This document shows, one piece after another, positions 17,940 through 26,923 of a DNA stretch of 64,000 nucleotides. The notes under the pieces were generated by a model, which was not told where the DNA came from, ran no database searches, and worked only from the letters and a program-made list of their open reading frames with translations. The stretch lies in contig CAJKMG010000013.1 of the NCBI GenBank assembly GCA_905200945.1, forward strand, positions 16,062-80,061. Direction: 5' to 3'. A program made the position numbers and the translations under genes. The DNA comes from an uncultured Akkermansia sp. Its GTDB lineage: Bacteria > Verrucomicrobiota > Verrucomicrobiia > Verrucomicrobiales > Akkermansiaceae. How positions within the stretch are numbered: the first letter of the stretch is position 1; each line of letters starts with the position of its first letter.

Positions 17940-20093
17940 ATGACCCCGGATTCCGTTCATCTGCTGACCCGTTCCTCCCAGATGACCCTGTACAAAGATG
18001 AACAGGGCCGTGTGCGCCGCGCCTATTACGGCCCGAGGCTGCATCAGCCGGAGGATGCCCTGGAAAACGCCGCGGATGCTCCTCTCCTGTATTCCTCCCT
18101 GGCGGATTCCGTAACAGGGCTTCCCAATGCGTCCGGCGAGTACTGCATTTGCGTGACCCAGGCGGACGGGGCCCTTTCCCTGAGTCTGGAATGCCAGGGT
18201 TGGGAAGTGCTGGAACTGGATGACGACCGGGAAGAAGCCGTCTTCTATGGGAAGGACCCTTCCTACCCTGTGCGGGTGGAAATCCACGTGCGCTCTCACA
18301 GGGAATCGGACACCTTTTTGCAGTGGGCGGTTGTTCGGAACGAAGGGAAAGAAGGCATTCGCCTGCACCGCTCTGCGTCCGCACAACTGGGTTTGCGCGC
18401 AGAACGGTACTTCGTCACCAGCTTCCGCGGCACCTGGGGCGGCGAGTCCCTGATGAGTGAGGAAGAAGTGGCCCGGGGGCATGAACTTGCCCTGGTATCC
18501 GGAACCGGCACCCGCACCGCCCAGGAGGGAAGCCCCGGATTCATCATCTCTCTGGACGGTCCGGCGCGGGAGGATTCCGGGGAGGTGGTTCTGGGGGCGC
18601 TGGCATGGTCCGGCAATTACCGGATATGGTTCCGGCACAGCCCGTATCATTACCTTTTTGCCGGAGCGGGACTGGATACGGCTCCCGCGCCCTATCTGCT
18701 GGACGGCGGCGGCGTGTTTGAAACGCCGCCCCTCATTCTGACGCACAGTAAAAACGGCAAGGGAGAGGCCTCCCGGCGCATCCACCGCTGGGCGCGCCGC
18801 TACGGCCTGCGCGGCGGAGGAACAGAGAGGCCAACCTTGCTGAATTCCTGGGAGGGGGTGTATTTTACCTTTACGGAAAAAGTGCTGCACGGCATGATGA
18901 AACGTGCGGCGGACTTGGGGATAGAGCTTTTCGTGCTGGATGACGGCTGGTTCGGCAACCGGTTCCCCCGCAATGACGCCCGCGCGGGATTGGGGGACTG
19001 GCAGGTGAACCGCGCTAAATTGCCCCATGGGCTGGAAGGCCTTATCCGCCATGCGGAAGAACTGGGGATACGCTTCGGCATCTGGGTGGAGCCGGAAATG
19101 GTGAACCCTCATTCGGAGCTTTATCAGAACCATCCGGAGTGGGTCATCGGTCTCCCGCATCGGGAAAACAGGCAGGAACGCAGCCAGTATTTGCTGGATC
19201 TGAGCAATCCTCATGTATGCAGGTACATTCTTGACGCCATGCGGAAGTTGCTTGGGGGGCATCCGGGCATTTCCTACGTCAAATGGGATTGCAACCGCAA
19301 AATTTCCGACCCCGGCTCTCCCTGGCTGGATGCCTGCCGCCAGGGGAATCTGCCCATTGACTATGTGCGGGGCTATGAACACGTTCTTGATACGCTGGCA
19401 TCGGAATTCCCGGATGTGACATTCCAGGCCTGTTCTTCCGGCGGAGGCCGCGCCGACTATGGAACCATGCGGAGGCATCATGAATTCTGGACGTCCGACA
19501 ACACGGACGCTTATGAACGCGTGTTCATGCAGTGGGGCATAGGCCACCTGTTCCCTGCTATTTCCATGGCCGCCCATGTGACAGCCTCCCCCAACCACCA
19601 GACGGGCCGCCCCACGCCGCTCAAATTCCGGTTTGACGTGGCTATGTCCGGACGGCTTGGCTTTGAACTTCAGCCATGCGACATGACGGAGGAGGATATG
19701 GCCTTTTCCAAACGTGCTTTGACGGAATACAAGCGCATCCGCCCCGTAGTCCAGTTCGGTGACTTGTACCGGCTTTCCTCCCCGTATGAAAGCCGGGTGG
19801 CCTCCCTGATGTATGTATGCGGAAAACGGGCTGTCGTTTTCGCCTGGCTGATGGATAAATGGCTGGCGGATTCCCCTCCGCCCCTGCGCCTGAAAGGCCT
19901 GAATCCTGCCGCCAGGTACCTGGTGCGGGAAATCAACATGAATGAAGACGGCTCTCTCACGGATGTTCACGAACGAAGGCTGGGAGGCGACTTTCTGATG
20001 GACACCGGCATCCGCATCCGCTGGAAAAAGGCCTTCCAGTCCGTCTGCCTGGAGGTGGCGGAAACAAACCCTGATGCTCCGGCTTCATCATGA
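17940..20093 (+). CDS. GH36 alpha-galactosidase
   Basis: 717 residues from the ATG at 17940 (MTPDSVHLLTRSSQ), which gives the usual GH36 N-terminus; the frame is open back to 17838. An N-terminal beta-supersandwich (about residues 1-320) precedes the catalytic barrel. Motifs are LDDGWFGNR, the nucleophile Asp450 in YVKWDCN, CSSGGGRAD, and the acid/base Asp520 in SDNTDAYERV; a C-terminal beta domain follows. It hydrolyses terminal alpha-1,6- or alpha-1,3-galactose, as in raffinose-type sugars or host glycans. No signal peptide is obvious, so it is probably intracellular and tetrameric like other GH36 group I enzymes. The neighbouring genes do not form a sugar operon. Confidence 0.94.
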   Translation: MTPDSVHLLTRSSQMTLYKDEQGRVRRAYYGPRLHQPEDALENAADAPLLYSSLADSVTGLPNASGEYCICVTQADGALSLSLECQGWEVLELDDDREEAVFYGKDPSYPVRVEIHVRSHRESDTFLQWAVVRNEGKEGIRLHRSASAQLGLRAERYFVTSFRGTWGGESLMSEEEVARGHELALVSGTGTRTAQEGSPGFIISLDGPAREDSGEVVLGALAWSGNYRIWFRHSPYHYLFAGAGLDTAPAPYLLDGGGVFETPPLILTHSKNGKGEASRRIHRWARRYGLRGGGTERPTLLNSWEGVYFTFTEKVLHGMMKRAADLGIELFVLDDGWFGNRFPRNDARAGLGDWQVNRAKLPHGLEGLIRHAEELGIRFGIWVEPEMVNPHSELYQNHPEWVIGLPHRENRQERSQYLLDLSNPHVCRYILDAMRKLLGGHPGISYVKWDCNRKISDPGSPWLDACRQGNLPIDYVRGYEHVLDTLASEFPDVTFQACSSGGGRADYGTMRRHHEFWTSDNTDAYERVFMQWGIGHLFPAISMAAHVTASPNHQTGRPTPLKFRFDVAMSGRLGFELQPCDMTEEDMAFSKRALTEYKRIRPVVQFGDLYRLSSPYESRVASLMYVCGKRAVVFAWLMDKWLADSPPPLRLKGLNPAARYLVREINMNEDGSLTDVHERRLGGDFLMDTGIRIRWKKAFQSVCLEVAETNPDAPASS

Positions 20094-20249
20094 AATCGGC
20101 GTTTGGCGTGGGAGCCATAGCCGCCTTACTGATGTGATGAGTTAGGAGTTCTCTTAGAGGTGAGGGTATACAGCCAATGCGGCAGAAGACAGGCGCATTC
20201 CAATGCCGGTTTGCCGATATTCCTCTCTTTTTCTACAGGAAAAGGCCGA

Positions 20250-20681
20250 TCATTCAATCTTGATGAGGCCCTCCCTGATGAGCCGGGCCGCTTCCCGTTC
20301 TATTTCCTTTTGATGTTTTTTCATGTAGGCCTGGTACGCTTCCTCAATATCGAAACGGATGGTCAGGACCCATTCCTCATCTTCGTTTTGTAAATCAAAC
20401 TCCGAATAGTGACGGCTGTCAAAATAATCCTGCTCTTGCCCCTCTATGACGATTTTGTAATCCGGATAATGTTTTTTTATATATTCCCGCTGTTTTTCCA
20501 GGAGCTTGTCCAAATCCTTCTCATTAAACACAGCAGGGTTGGTGATGACAGGGGTATCTTTTTCTTCTTCCTGCTGCTGTGCGTCCGGCTGCCGGGGATG
20601 TTCTTCCTGTGCCTCAATCTGGCTGATGAGCCCCAACATGCAGGAGAAGAATATGGCAAATATGTTTGATATGGATTTCAT
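20250..20681 (-). CDS. small secreted protein of unknown function
   Basis: 143 residues with a signal peptide (MKSISNIFAIFFSCMLGL...IEAQ). The mature part is very acidic and Gln-rich at first, then holds EKDLDKLLEKQREYIKKHYPDYKIVIEGQEQDYFD and ends in a charged helix (KKHQKEIEREAARLI). No family is recognised. It is the last of three closely packed genes on this strand (13 bases after the previous stop), all encoding exported proteins, so they probably act together. AT-richer than the neighbouring alpha-galactosidase. Confidence 0.65.
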   Translation of the reverse strand: MKSISNIFAIFFSCMLGLISQIEAQEEHPRQPDAQQQEEEKDTPVITNPAVFNEKDLDKLLEKQREYIKKHYPDYKIVIEGQEQDYFDSRHYSEFDLQNEDEEWVLTIRFDIEEAYQAYMKKHQKEIEREAARLIREGLIKIE

Positions 20682-20694
20682 GTTTCTGTTTAGG

Positions 20695-21183
20695 TTATTG
20701 ATGGTTTTTGCAATCTTCTTTTAATTGTTTTTCCAAGAGATTTTTAATTTTTATTTTTCCTTCCTTTACTACATAAGGAACATCTTTTGGAGGATGGTAG
20801 TCCACTCCGGACCGGGATATATTGGTCATGTGGCCTATTTTCCATTCTGATTCTACCTTTCCGTGATGGACAAACCGATAAATATAAACGATATGCACGT
20901 GGCGGAAAGCTTTATCCGTTTTCAGATTTTCAGCCAGGGTAAGGATGCCGCTCGCTTTTTTGATGGCCTGGACGGCTATTTCGCTCAATACTTTTTTGGA
21001 GATTTTTCCCAATCCTTTTTCTGCCGCGCCCAATACAGCCGGTTTGGACCCGCTGGCAGTAGTATAGGGAATATACTTGTCTACCTCAACTTTGCAATCC
21101 GCCGAAACGGGCAGGAAGCTGAAAGAGCAAAGGATCATTGCCGCGATATATGGCCATATTCGTATGGATGGTTTCTTCTTCAT
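20695..21183 (-). CDS. secreted protein of unknown function
   Basis: 162 residues. The signal peptide runs from MKKKPSIRIWPYIAAMIL to about SFLPVSA. The mature chain begins with an extended stretch containing YIPYTTASGSKPAV and a predicted helix (KKVLSEIAVQAIKKASGIL). It ends with beta strands (HIVYIYRFVHHGKVESEW) and a lysine-rich tail. No family is recognised. The start lies 1 base after the stop of the transglutaminase-like gene and the stop lies 13 bases before the next gene, so translation is probably coupled within this three-gene unit. Confidence 0.65.
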   Translation of the reverse strand: MKKKPSIRIWPYIAAMILCSFSFLPVSADCKVEVDKYIPYTTASGSKPAVLGAAEKGLGKISKKVLSEIAVQAIKKASGILTLAENLKTDKAFRHVHIVYIYRFVHHGKVESEWKIGHMTNISRSGVDYHPPKDVPYVVKEGKIKIKNLLEKQLKEDCKNHQ

Positions 21184-21184
21184 A

Positions 21185-22885
21185 TCAATTTATTTCCGTG
21201 GAGCCGGGTTTCATTCCCACGTTCTTTTCCGTTGAGGCGGAAATTTTTTCAATAAACTCTTTTCCCTCTCTGTTTAACTTCCCATCCCCCCAGATGCTTA
21301 ACAGGGTTTGATAGGTTTCCACATAGTATTTTTGCGTCTTATCCCTTTCCGTCAGCGCTTCAATGGCTCTTTGCATCACTTTGACCGAATATTTTTTCAT
21401 CTTAGGTGTCCATACGGCGTGTTTTCCCTTTTGGGTCCATAGGGACAGATGTTTTCCGGTAAAGCCCGGCTTGTATTCGGCGACGCCTTTGATTTCAGGA
21501 CAATCCCCCACTAATCTGTTCCAGACCAGGCGGGTAAAAAGTTCTTCCGCATGGGGCGTGCAGTCGGGGCCGAGCGCGCAGACATAGAGTTCATAGGGAT
21601 TCACCCTGTTTTCCCGGATATTCAGCACGCTTTTCGCCGCGTGCCAAATGAGATTGTGCTCATTGGGCATCGCTTGAGCCAGTTCCCTGAGCAAGGCGAG
21701 TTTTCTCCGGTCGCTGGCGTTTTTGGCCTTGATATCCAGATAACGCTGCCACGCAGGATAATTGAAGGGATTGAATTGACGCGCTTCCCGCAAGAGCAAC
21801 TCCACATGTTCCTGTTTTTGTGTACAGAAGGACAGATAATACGTTAAAGCCGATTCTTCCGCATGAGGATGATGAATGAATGAATCGTAAGCTGTCACCA
21901 GTTGAACAGGGCCTTGCCAGGGAATCTGAGCGCCGCCGCTGGCCCAATTCCAGCCGCCGAGATTGTTGCCGATTTGCCAGTGGCCATTGGGGTGTTTCCA
22001 TACGAAGGCGCAGTGTCCCGGCTGTCCAATCGGGTAAGCGGGAACTCCTTTGGAACGCAGGAATCCAGCCGCGCCTTTGGAGACGGCGCCGCATACTCCT
22101 CCGTATTCCGTGTAAAGTTTCAGCGTGATGGGTTTGTGGTCATAAAAAGCGCTTCCGGCATGGACGCTGACGCCTTTGTCATTCTTTTTACGGTAGGGAA
22201 TGAATCCGGGAAATCTGCTTCCGGCTTTCTCCGGCCTGATTTTTTTCCCTGCGATAAATTGCTGTGCCCATGCCAGATCTTCAAGACCTTCTTTTCCCCG
22301 GAATACGATGGCCCATTCCCAGGGTTGCAAGGTTTCTGCCTGTGGATAGCATTTGGCGTGGTGATGAGAATCCCGGTAGAAGTTAAATTTGGCGATGCAT
22401 TCTTCAGGAGGAAAGATGTTTGCGACAAAGCCGGCTCCCAATGCCATGCTGAGTTCAACAGGATTGAGCTTCTGAGCGCTGGTAGTCCAGATTTGGTAAA
22501 AAACGGAAAGAGTACTTTTGCCGGCTGGACCAGATTGGGCGAGCATGTTGAATACTTCCGGGTGGCTGGAAAGCCATTTCCTGAAGACCTGATCCTTGAG
22601 TTCCTCCTGAGTGAAAGGTTTCCCTCCTTCGGCAGTATTGAAAAACTGGTGCAGGCAGCACAATGCCGCCACTTGAGGGGATTGAATCAGTTTTCGTATT
22701 TTGTCGGAGGTAAGCGGGCCGGAATCAAGCCGGCTGCGCAGGACTTCCCGGATTTTACCGGCAATGAAGGAGGACCGCCCTGAAGAAAGCAGTGTTTGTA
22801 TGTCTGCTTCAGATGAAGCCAGCGTGCCAAAGCTCTCTATAGACATGAGCATGCTGAAGAGGAAAAGCCAGAGGATGTTTTTCAT
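21185..22885 (-). CDS. secreted transglutaminase-like protein
   Basis: 566 residues with a signal peptide (MKNILWLFLFSMLMSIESFG). The middle region reads YGGVCGAVSKGAAGFLRSKG, then GVPA, then GHCAFVW and GHWQIGNN. Cys265, His291 and Asn307/308 are in the order of the Cys-His-Asp/Asn triad of transglutaminase/papain-fold proteins. The N-terminal 240 residues are mostly helical. The C-terminal 230 residues resemble a helical repeat (ARQFNPFNYPAWQRYLDIK, then LAQAMPNEHNLIWHA). It could be a secreted protease or cross-linking enzyme acting on cell wall or host protein; only the fold is suggested. It heads a unit with two smaller secreted proteins. Confidence 0.65.
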   Translation of the reverse strand: MKNILWLFLFSMLMSIESFGTLASSEADIQTLLSSGRSSFIAGKIREVLRSRLDSGPLTSDKIRKLIQSPQVAALCCLHQFFNTAEGGKPFTQEELKDQVFRKWLSSHPEVFNMLAQSGPAGKSTLSVFYQIWTTSAQKLNPVELSMALGAGFVANIFPPEECIAKFNFYRDSHHHAKCYPQAETLQPWEWAIVFRGKEGLEDLAWAQQFIAGKKIRPEKAGSRFPGFIPYRKKNDKGVSVHAGSAFYDHKPITLKLYTEYGGVCGAVSKGAAGFLRSKGVPAYPIGQPGHCAFVWKHPNGHWQIGNNLGGWNWASGGAQIPWQGPVQLVTAYDSFIHHPHAEESALTYYLSFCTQKQEHVELLLREARQFNPFNYPAWQRYLDIKAKNASDRRKLALLRELAQAMPNEHNLIWHAAKSVLNIRENRVNPYELYVCALGPDCTPHAEELFTRLVWNRLVGDCPEIKGVAEYKPGFTGKHLSLWTQKGKHAVWTPKMKKYSVKVMQRAIEALTERDKTQKYYVETYQTLLSIWGDGKLNREGKEFIEKISASTEKNVGMKPGSTEIN

Positions 22886-23213
22886 AAGGTATGAAAGACA
22901 GTCTTAAATGCATGGCAACATAAATTGAAAAAATGTCAATAAAATATGATTTTTTTGAATATGAAAAATACATTTCATATTTCGCTTTTATATCAAAATG
23001 ATATTGACGGCAAAAGGATTTTTTCAAATGGAAAATTGGGGTCATTGGCTCTGAGAGACATTGGATTTTCGGAGCCGAATCCGGGATGATTTTTGTGTCT
23101 ATCCCTCCCGCAAGATGATGAAAACGGGGTTCCATTCGGAAAAAGAATGGAACCCCGTGCTGAAGCGGTAAAACAGAGATAATAGTTTTCAGGTCAGATG
23201 ATCTCTGCCATTG
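22886..23213. other. intergenic region upstream of the secreted trio, with dyads
   Basis: No gene is seen. The AT-rich part near the trio carries a perfect 9-bp inverted repeat (aatatgaaa at 22958-22966, tttcatatt at 22973-22981) and a smaller dyad (atatca/tgatat, around 22990-23004). These are candidate operator sites for the minus-strand trio. A TTGACA on the minus strand (forward tgtcaa near 22934) has no clear -10 partner. The right part holds the terminator of the transporter gene. Confidence 0.45.
23121..23158 (-). terminator. rho-independent terminator of the YidE-like transporter gene
   Basis: A perfect 13-bp stem (23124-23136 with 23146-23158), a 9-base loop, and a short T-run on the minus strand, 55 bases after the transporter stop. 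Confidence 0.8.
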
Positions 23214-24827
23214 TCAAATTCCCACCACGCCGCCGATGGTCTGGATGATGACCTTGGCGACGATGGTCATCAGGATAAGGGCTACGGGATAGGCGGTGGC
23301 GTAGCTGACCACGGGGGCCTGGGAGTCCGTCTTGCTGGCGATGGCTCCCAGGGCCGGGGTGGAGGTCATGCCGCCGCAGATGCCGCCCAGGCATTCCAGA
23401 ATGTTCATCTTGAAGACTTTCATGCCCACGAAGTAACCGGCGAACATGCCGGAGCAGGTGACGATGACGCCCATGATGAAGACGGCCGCGCCGTGGGTGG
23501 CTACCGTATCCACCAGGTCCGCTCCGCCCTTGATGCCGGCGTCAGCCAGGAAGAAAACCAGCCCCAGATCCTGCAAAAGAAGGCGGGTGGGGCGTGGGAT
23601 ATAGCCGACGATGGGGCCCAGCCGTCCGAAGTGGCCGAGCAGCAGGGCGACGATGAGGGGGCCTCCCGCAATACCCAGGGAGATGCCCGCGCCGTTGCCG
23701 AGGCTGAAGTTGACCAGACCCAGAATGATGCCCAGGGAGAGGCCGAAGCCCAGGGAAAGCAGGTCCGTCTGGTTCATGTCCTGGCTGCGGTGGCCGATTT
23801 TGTCCCCGTATTTGGTAAGGTTTTCCGGGGTCCCCACCACGGTCAGCACGTCGTTGCGTTCCAGTGTGGTTTCCCCCGTGGGGACGAAAGTGAAGCCCAG
23901 GCGGGAAATGCGGGAGATAATGATACCGTCCGTACGCAGGGTTTTCAGGTCGCGGAGCTTGTGCCCGGCATAGTTCTTGTTTGTCAGAATCAGTTTGCGG
24001 CGCTCCTTCTGGGAGTCCATGGGGTAGGGATTGTCGCATACTTCCCCCAGAAAGGCGATGTCGTGGGGCATGGTGTCGCTGTTGCCCACGATGAGGACTT
24101 CCGTTCCTTCCCGGAACGTGTCTTCCGGAGTCAGGGGCATCAGCCTGTCGTTGCGAACCACGCGGGTGACCATGCAGTGCAGGCCGTCCAGCAGCTTGCA
24201 GTCCGCAATGTTCTGGCCTATCAGGTTGGGCTGTGTGACGCGGACAAGGCGGGAAATGATGCTGACTTCCTGCCTGGAATGCATGGCTTTGGCCTCCTTG
24301 TTGAGGTCAAAGCGCAGCAGGCGCGGCAGGAGCTGGACGAAAAGGACCACGCCCACCACGCCGAACGGATAAGCGATGCCGTAACCGATGCTGACGCCGC
24401 TTCCGGAGGCTCCCGGCAGGCTTTCCGTGGCGGCCGCCAGCGCCGGGGTGCTGGTGCATGCGCCGGCAAAGATGCCGGAAGAGATTCCCGCGGGAACTTT
24501 GAACCAGATGCCGAAGAGGCAGGTGAATAACGCTGACACTCCTACAATCACCGCAGACATGATGGCCAGTTTGCTGCCCTGTTTGGCGATGGCGGAGAAG
24601 AAGCGGTTGCCCGCGCTGAGGCCCACGCAGTATACAAAGAGCGCCAGACCCAGCTGCCCTACGCCGTCGGGAGTGGCCAGGCGGTAGTGGCCGGCGGCCA
24701 GCGCCACGAAAAGAACGCCGGAAAGGCCCAGGTTCAGTCCGTATATTTTAATGCTGCCGAGAGCGATGCCGAAAAAGATGATTCCAAAGAGAACCAGGGT
24801 GTTGTGTTGGAGCAGGATATCAAACAT
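23214..24827 (-). CDS. YidE/YbjL/AspT-type membrane transporter with TrkA-C domains
   Basis: 537 residues. Two membrane halves of about five helices each are related by the antiporter duplication: LALFVYCVGLSAGNRFF in the first, LLLQDLGLVFFLADAG in the second. They flank a cytoplasmic stretch (about residues 190-370) with two RCK_C/TrkA-C modules (QNIADCKLLDG, GHKLRDLKTLRTDG). Repeated GISSGIFAGACTSTPAL and GMTSTPAL loops are family hallmarks. AspT exchanges aspartate and alanine; YidE and YbjL have no known substrate. Substrate here is therefore unassigned. It is a single-gene unit with its own terminator. Confidence 0.88.
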   Translation of the reverse strand: MFDILLQHNTLVLFGIIFFGIALGSIKIYGLNLGLSGVLFVALAAGHYRLATPDGVGQLGLALFVYCVGLSAGNRFFSAIAKQGSKLAIMSAVIVGVSALFTCLFGIWFKVPAGISSGIFAGACTSTPALAAATESLPGASGSGVSIGYGIAYPFGVVGVVLFVQLLPRLLRFDLNKEAKAMHSRQEVSIISRLVRVTQPNLIGQNIADCKLLDGLHCMVTRVVRNDRLMPLTPEDTFREGTEVLIVGNSDTMPHDIAFLGEVCDNPYPMDSQKERRKLILTNKNYAGHKLRDLKTLRTDGIIISRISRLGFTFVPTGETTLERNDVLTVVGTPENLTKYGDKIGHRSQDMNQTDLLSLGFGLSLGIILGLVNFSLGNGAGISLGIAGGPLIVALLLGHFGRLGPIVGYIPRPTRLLLQDLGLVFFLADAGIKGGADLVDTVATHGAAVFIMGVIVTCSGMFAGYFVGMKVFKMNILECLGGICGGMTSTPALGAIASKTDSQAPVVSYATAYPVALILMTIVAKVIIQTIGGVVGI

Positions 24828-24947
24828 AAAGACGGTTAGCGGTTTTGTTCCCTTCCTTGGCGCAGAGCAGGGGAATGCCCGTCACGGATGAGAATGCGTG
24901 CGTTGAGAAAGCGGAGGGAGAGGCGTGGCAGGTATCTTCCAGCCCTG

Positions 24948-25427
24948 TCAGTTTCTCCGCAGGTAATCCAGCAGAGTGGCCTGATCCAGGCAGGACATAT
25001 AAGGCGTATGGTCGATGCCCTTTTCCATGATGAACCTGGTCAGCAGTTTGCGGGCGGTCGCAAGGAGAACGGCGGGATCCCAGGGCTTTTCCAGATAGTT
25101 GTCAATGTGCGCGTCATTGACGGCCTGGATGGTGTCCGCGTGGGTGGCCTGACCGGTCAGCAGGATTTTGCGTGTCCCGGCAAAACGGTCGTCTTTGGCG
25201 ATGCCTCCAAGCAACTCTACTCCTGAACCTCCCGGCATGACGTGGTCGGAAATAATCAGTCCCGTCAGTTCTCCGTCCTGGTCGAATTCTTCCAATAGCT
25301 CGCGGCATTCGGATGCGGATTCCACCCCTTCCAGGCGGAAGCAGGAATTCAGCGGACGAAGGTCGCGCAAAACGCTGTCCAGGACTTCCGGCTGGTCGTC
25401 CACGCAAATGATGTTAATTTTTTCCAT
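24948..25427 (-). CDS. stand-alone response-regulator receiver protein
   Basis: 159 residues, almost all a receiver domain. Acidic pair Asp10-Asp11, phospho-acceptor Asp61 in IISDHVMPGGSG, Thr91 in LLTGQ and Lys114 in YLEKPW. No DNA-binding or enzymatic output domain follows; the remaining 40 residues look helical. The gene overlaps the end of the histidine kinase gene by 14 bases, so the two are translated together and the kinase is the obvious partner. Output must go through a protein contact or further phosphotransfer. Confidence 0.9.
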   Translation of the reverse strand: MEKINIICVDDQPEVLDSVLRDLRPLNSCFRLEGVESASECRELLEEFDQDGELTGLIISDHVMPGGSGVELLGGIAKDDRFAGTRKILLTGQATHADTIQAVNDAHIDNYLEKPWDPAVLLATARKLLTRFIMEKGIDHTPYMSCLDQATLLDYLRRN

Positions 25428-26856
25428 GATTGTTGATGGTTGGTATGACTATCGTAAAAACAGTATGGCCTGGAACGCTCTCCAGGCGGATGCGGCCGCC
25501 GTAGCTGTCCACAATGCGCCGGACGATGGTGAGCCCCAGCCCCAGGCCGAAGGAAAGACCTTTCTTTTTGGTAGTGAAGTTGGGACGGAAAATTTTTTCA
25601 TGCAGGTCCTTTGGGACACCGGGGCCGTTGTCTGTGACGGAGACCAGAATTTCACGGGTGGTATGGGATGTCTGGTCCTTGCTGCTGATTTTTTCCACCC
25701 GGCATTCTACGTGGATGGAAGGGTTGGGGGTATTTTCTATTTTCAGCGCGTCGCAGGCGTTCTGAAGCAGGTTGATCCAAATTTGAACGAGCTCCGTCAT
25801 ATCTGCGAAGATGCCGGGCACGGAGTCTCTGGGGGGCAGGACCATTTCAAAATCAACGCCGCGCAGACTGGACTTGACCAGAGCAACAGCTTCCGTAAGG
25901 GAGTCCGTCACGTTTACGCCTTCTTCCCGTCTGGTGTTGCCTCCTCCCAGCAGGCGAACGGAACGGACAATGGCTGTAGCATGCCTGACAGCCAGTTTCA
26001 TATCGTGCAGGTCGTGTCCCAATTCCCAATAAGGGAGGTTTTGTTCCAGCTGGCTGAGGAATGGCTTGTTCAGCAGCTCCGGCTGATTCTGTATATCCGG
26101 AATCAGGGCCAGGGCCTTGGCCACGTCCTGGGAAAGCCCGTAATTTTTTTCAAACTGGCGCGCCAGCCTGCGCTGTTCGGAAGTGGATGCGGAGGAAGCC
26201 CCTTCCAACCCTTTGTTGTACAGGGTGTAGCGGAAGGCGTTTTCCTGGCGGAACATGTTGTCCAGGGTTTCCAGAACAAAGTCTGTTTTACGGGACAGGA
26301 CTCCCAGGGAGTTGTTGAGTTCATGGGCTATTCCGGCGGATAACTGTCCCAGGGTGGCGGCCATTTCAGAACGGTGGAGCATCCGCAGCGCTTCTTCCTT
26401 TTCCGCAGTGCGGTCAAAGACGCGGGTATTGCGCGCCGCCAGTTCATGGACAATGGCGGGAACAAACTGTTCCAGGAGCGTGCCGTAGTGTTCCACGTCC
26501 ACGGCAGGGGTGGCGGTGTCGATATAGGCCAGTTCCAAATCAGTTTCCGCAATGAGATCGGAGGAGCTGCGGAACCATCCGGAAAAGAAACTCTGCACTC
26601 CCAAATAGTCTCCGGGACCGGCCCGGAACGCCTTGTAGATTTTGTGGGAAGTGGAAGCTGTTTCCGGGTCTTCTTTAACGACGTGGCGGTAGGAAACCAC
26701 GCTGCCGGATAAAATCAGGTAAAGCCTTTTGTTCTGTTCCCCCTGGCGGACGACGCTGTTTCCCCTGCTGATGGCAATAATTCGGTCCGGATCGGAGAAG
26801 TACGCCAGATTGATGCGTTTTAGTTTTTTCTGGAATTCTTCCTGTTCAATGATCAT
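25414..26856 (-). CDS. histidine kinase with N-terminal cyclic-nucleotide-binding-like domain
   Basis: 480 residues from the ATG at 26856 (MIIEQEEF); the frame is open to 26898. Residues about 20-130 resemble a cNMP-binding beta-barrel (SVVRQGEQNKRLYLILSGSV, PGDYLGVQSFF). A helix leads to the H-box with His178 (GIAHELNNSLG). The catalytic domain has the N-box LLQNACDALK, G1 VTDNGPGVP and G2 FGLGLGLTIVRR. There are no membrane segments, so the kinase is soluble and should sense an internal signal, perhaps a nucleotide. It is coupled to the receiver gene downstream. Confidence 0.9.
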   Translation of the reverse strand: MIIEQEEFQKKLKRINLAYFSDPDRIIAISRGNSVVRQGEQNKRLYLILSGSVVSYRHVVKEDPETASTSHKIYKAFRAGPGDYLGVQSFFSGWFRSSSDLIAETDLELAYIDTATPAVDVEHYGTLLEQFVPAIVHELAARNTRVFDRTAEKEEALRMLHRSEMAATLGQLSAGIAHELNNSLGVLSRKTDFVLETLDNMFRQENAFRYTLYNKGLEGASSASTSEQRRLARQFEKNYGLSQDVAKALALIPDIQNQPELLNKPFLSQLEQNLPYWELGHDLHDMKLAVRHATAIVRSVRLLGGGNTRREEGVNVTDSLTEAVALVKSSLRGVDFEMVLPPRDSVPGIFADMTELVQIWINLLQNACDALKIENTPNPSIHVECRVEKISSKDQTSHTTREILVSVTDNGPGVPKDLHEKIFRPNFTTKKKGLSFGLGLGLTIVRRIVDSYGGRIRLESVPGHTVFTIVIPTINNHGKN

Positions 26857-26923
26857 AGGGCGCTTTTCCCGTTGATGTTGGCCATGCCGGGGCAACATGT
26901 CCCGGCATGGAACATTACCTTAC

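Noticed and set aside
17364..19970. 868-codon open frame on the minus strand opposite the GH36 gene
   Set aside because: It is the antisense shadow of a clear alpha-galactosidase gene in G+C-rich DNA. The translation is low in complexity and has no recognisable motif.
22886..23213. tRNA or small RNA gene in this gap
   Set aside because: No T-loop consensus or cloverleaf could be drawn; only dyads and a terminator are seen.
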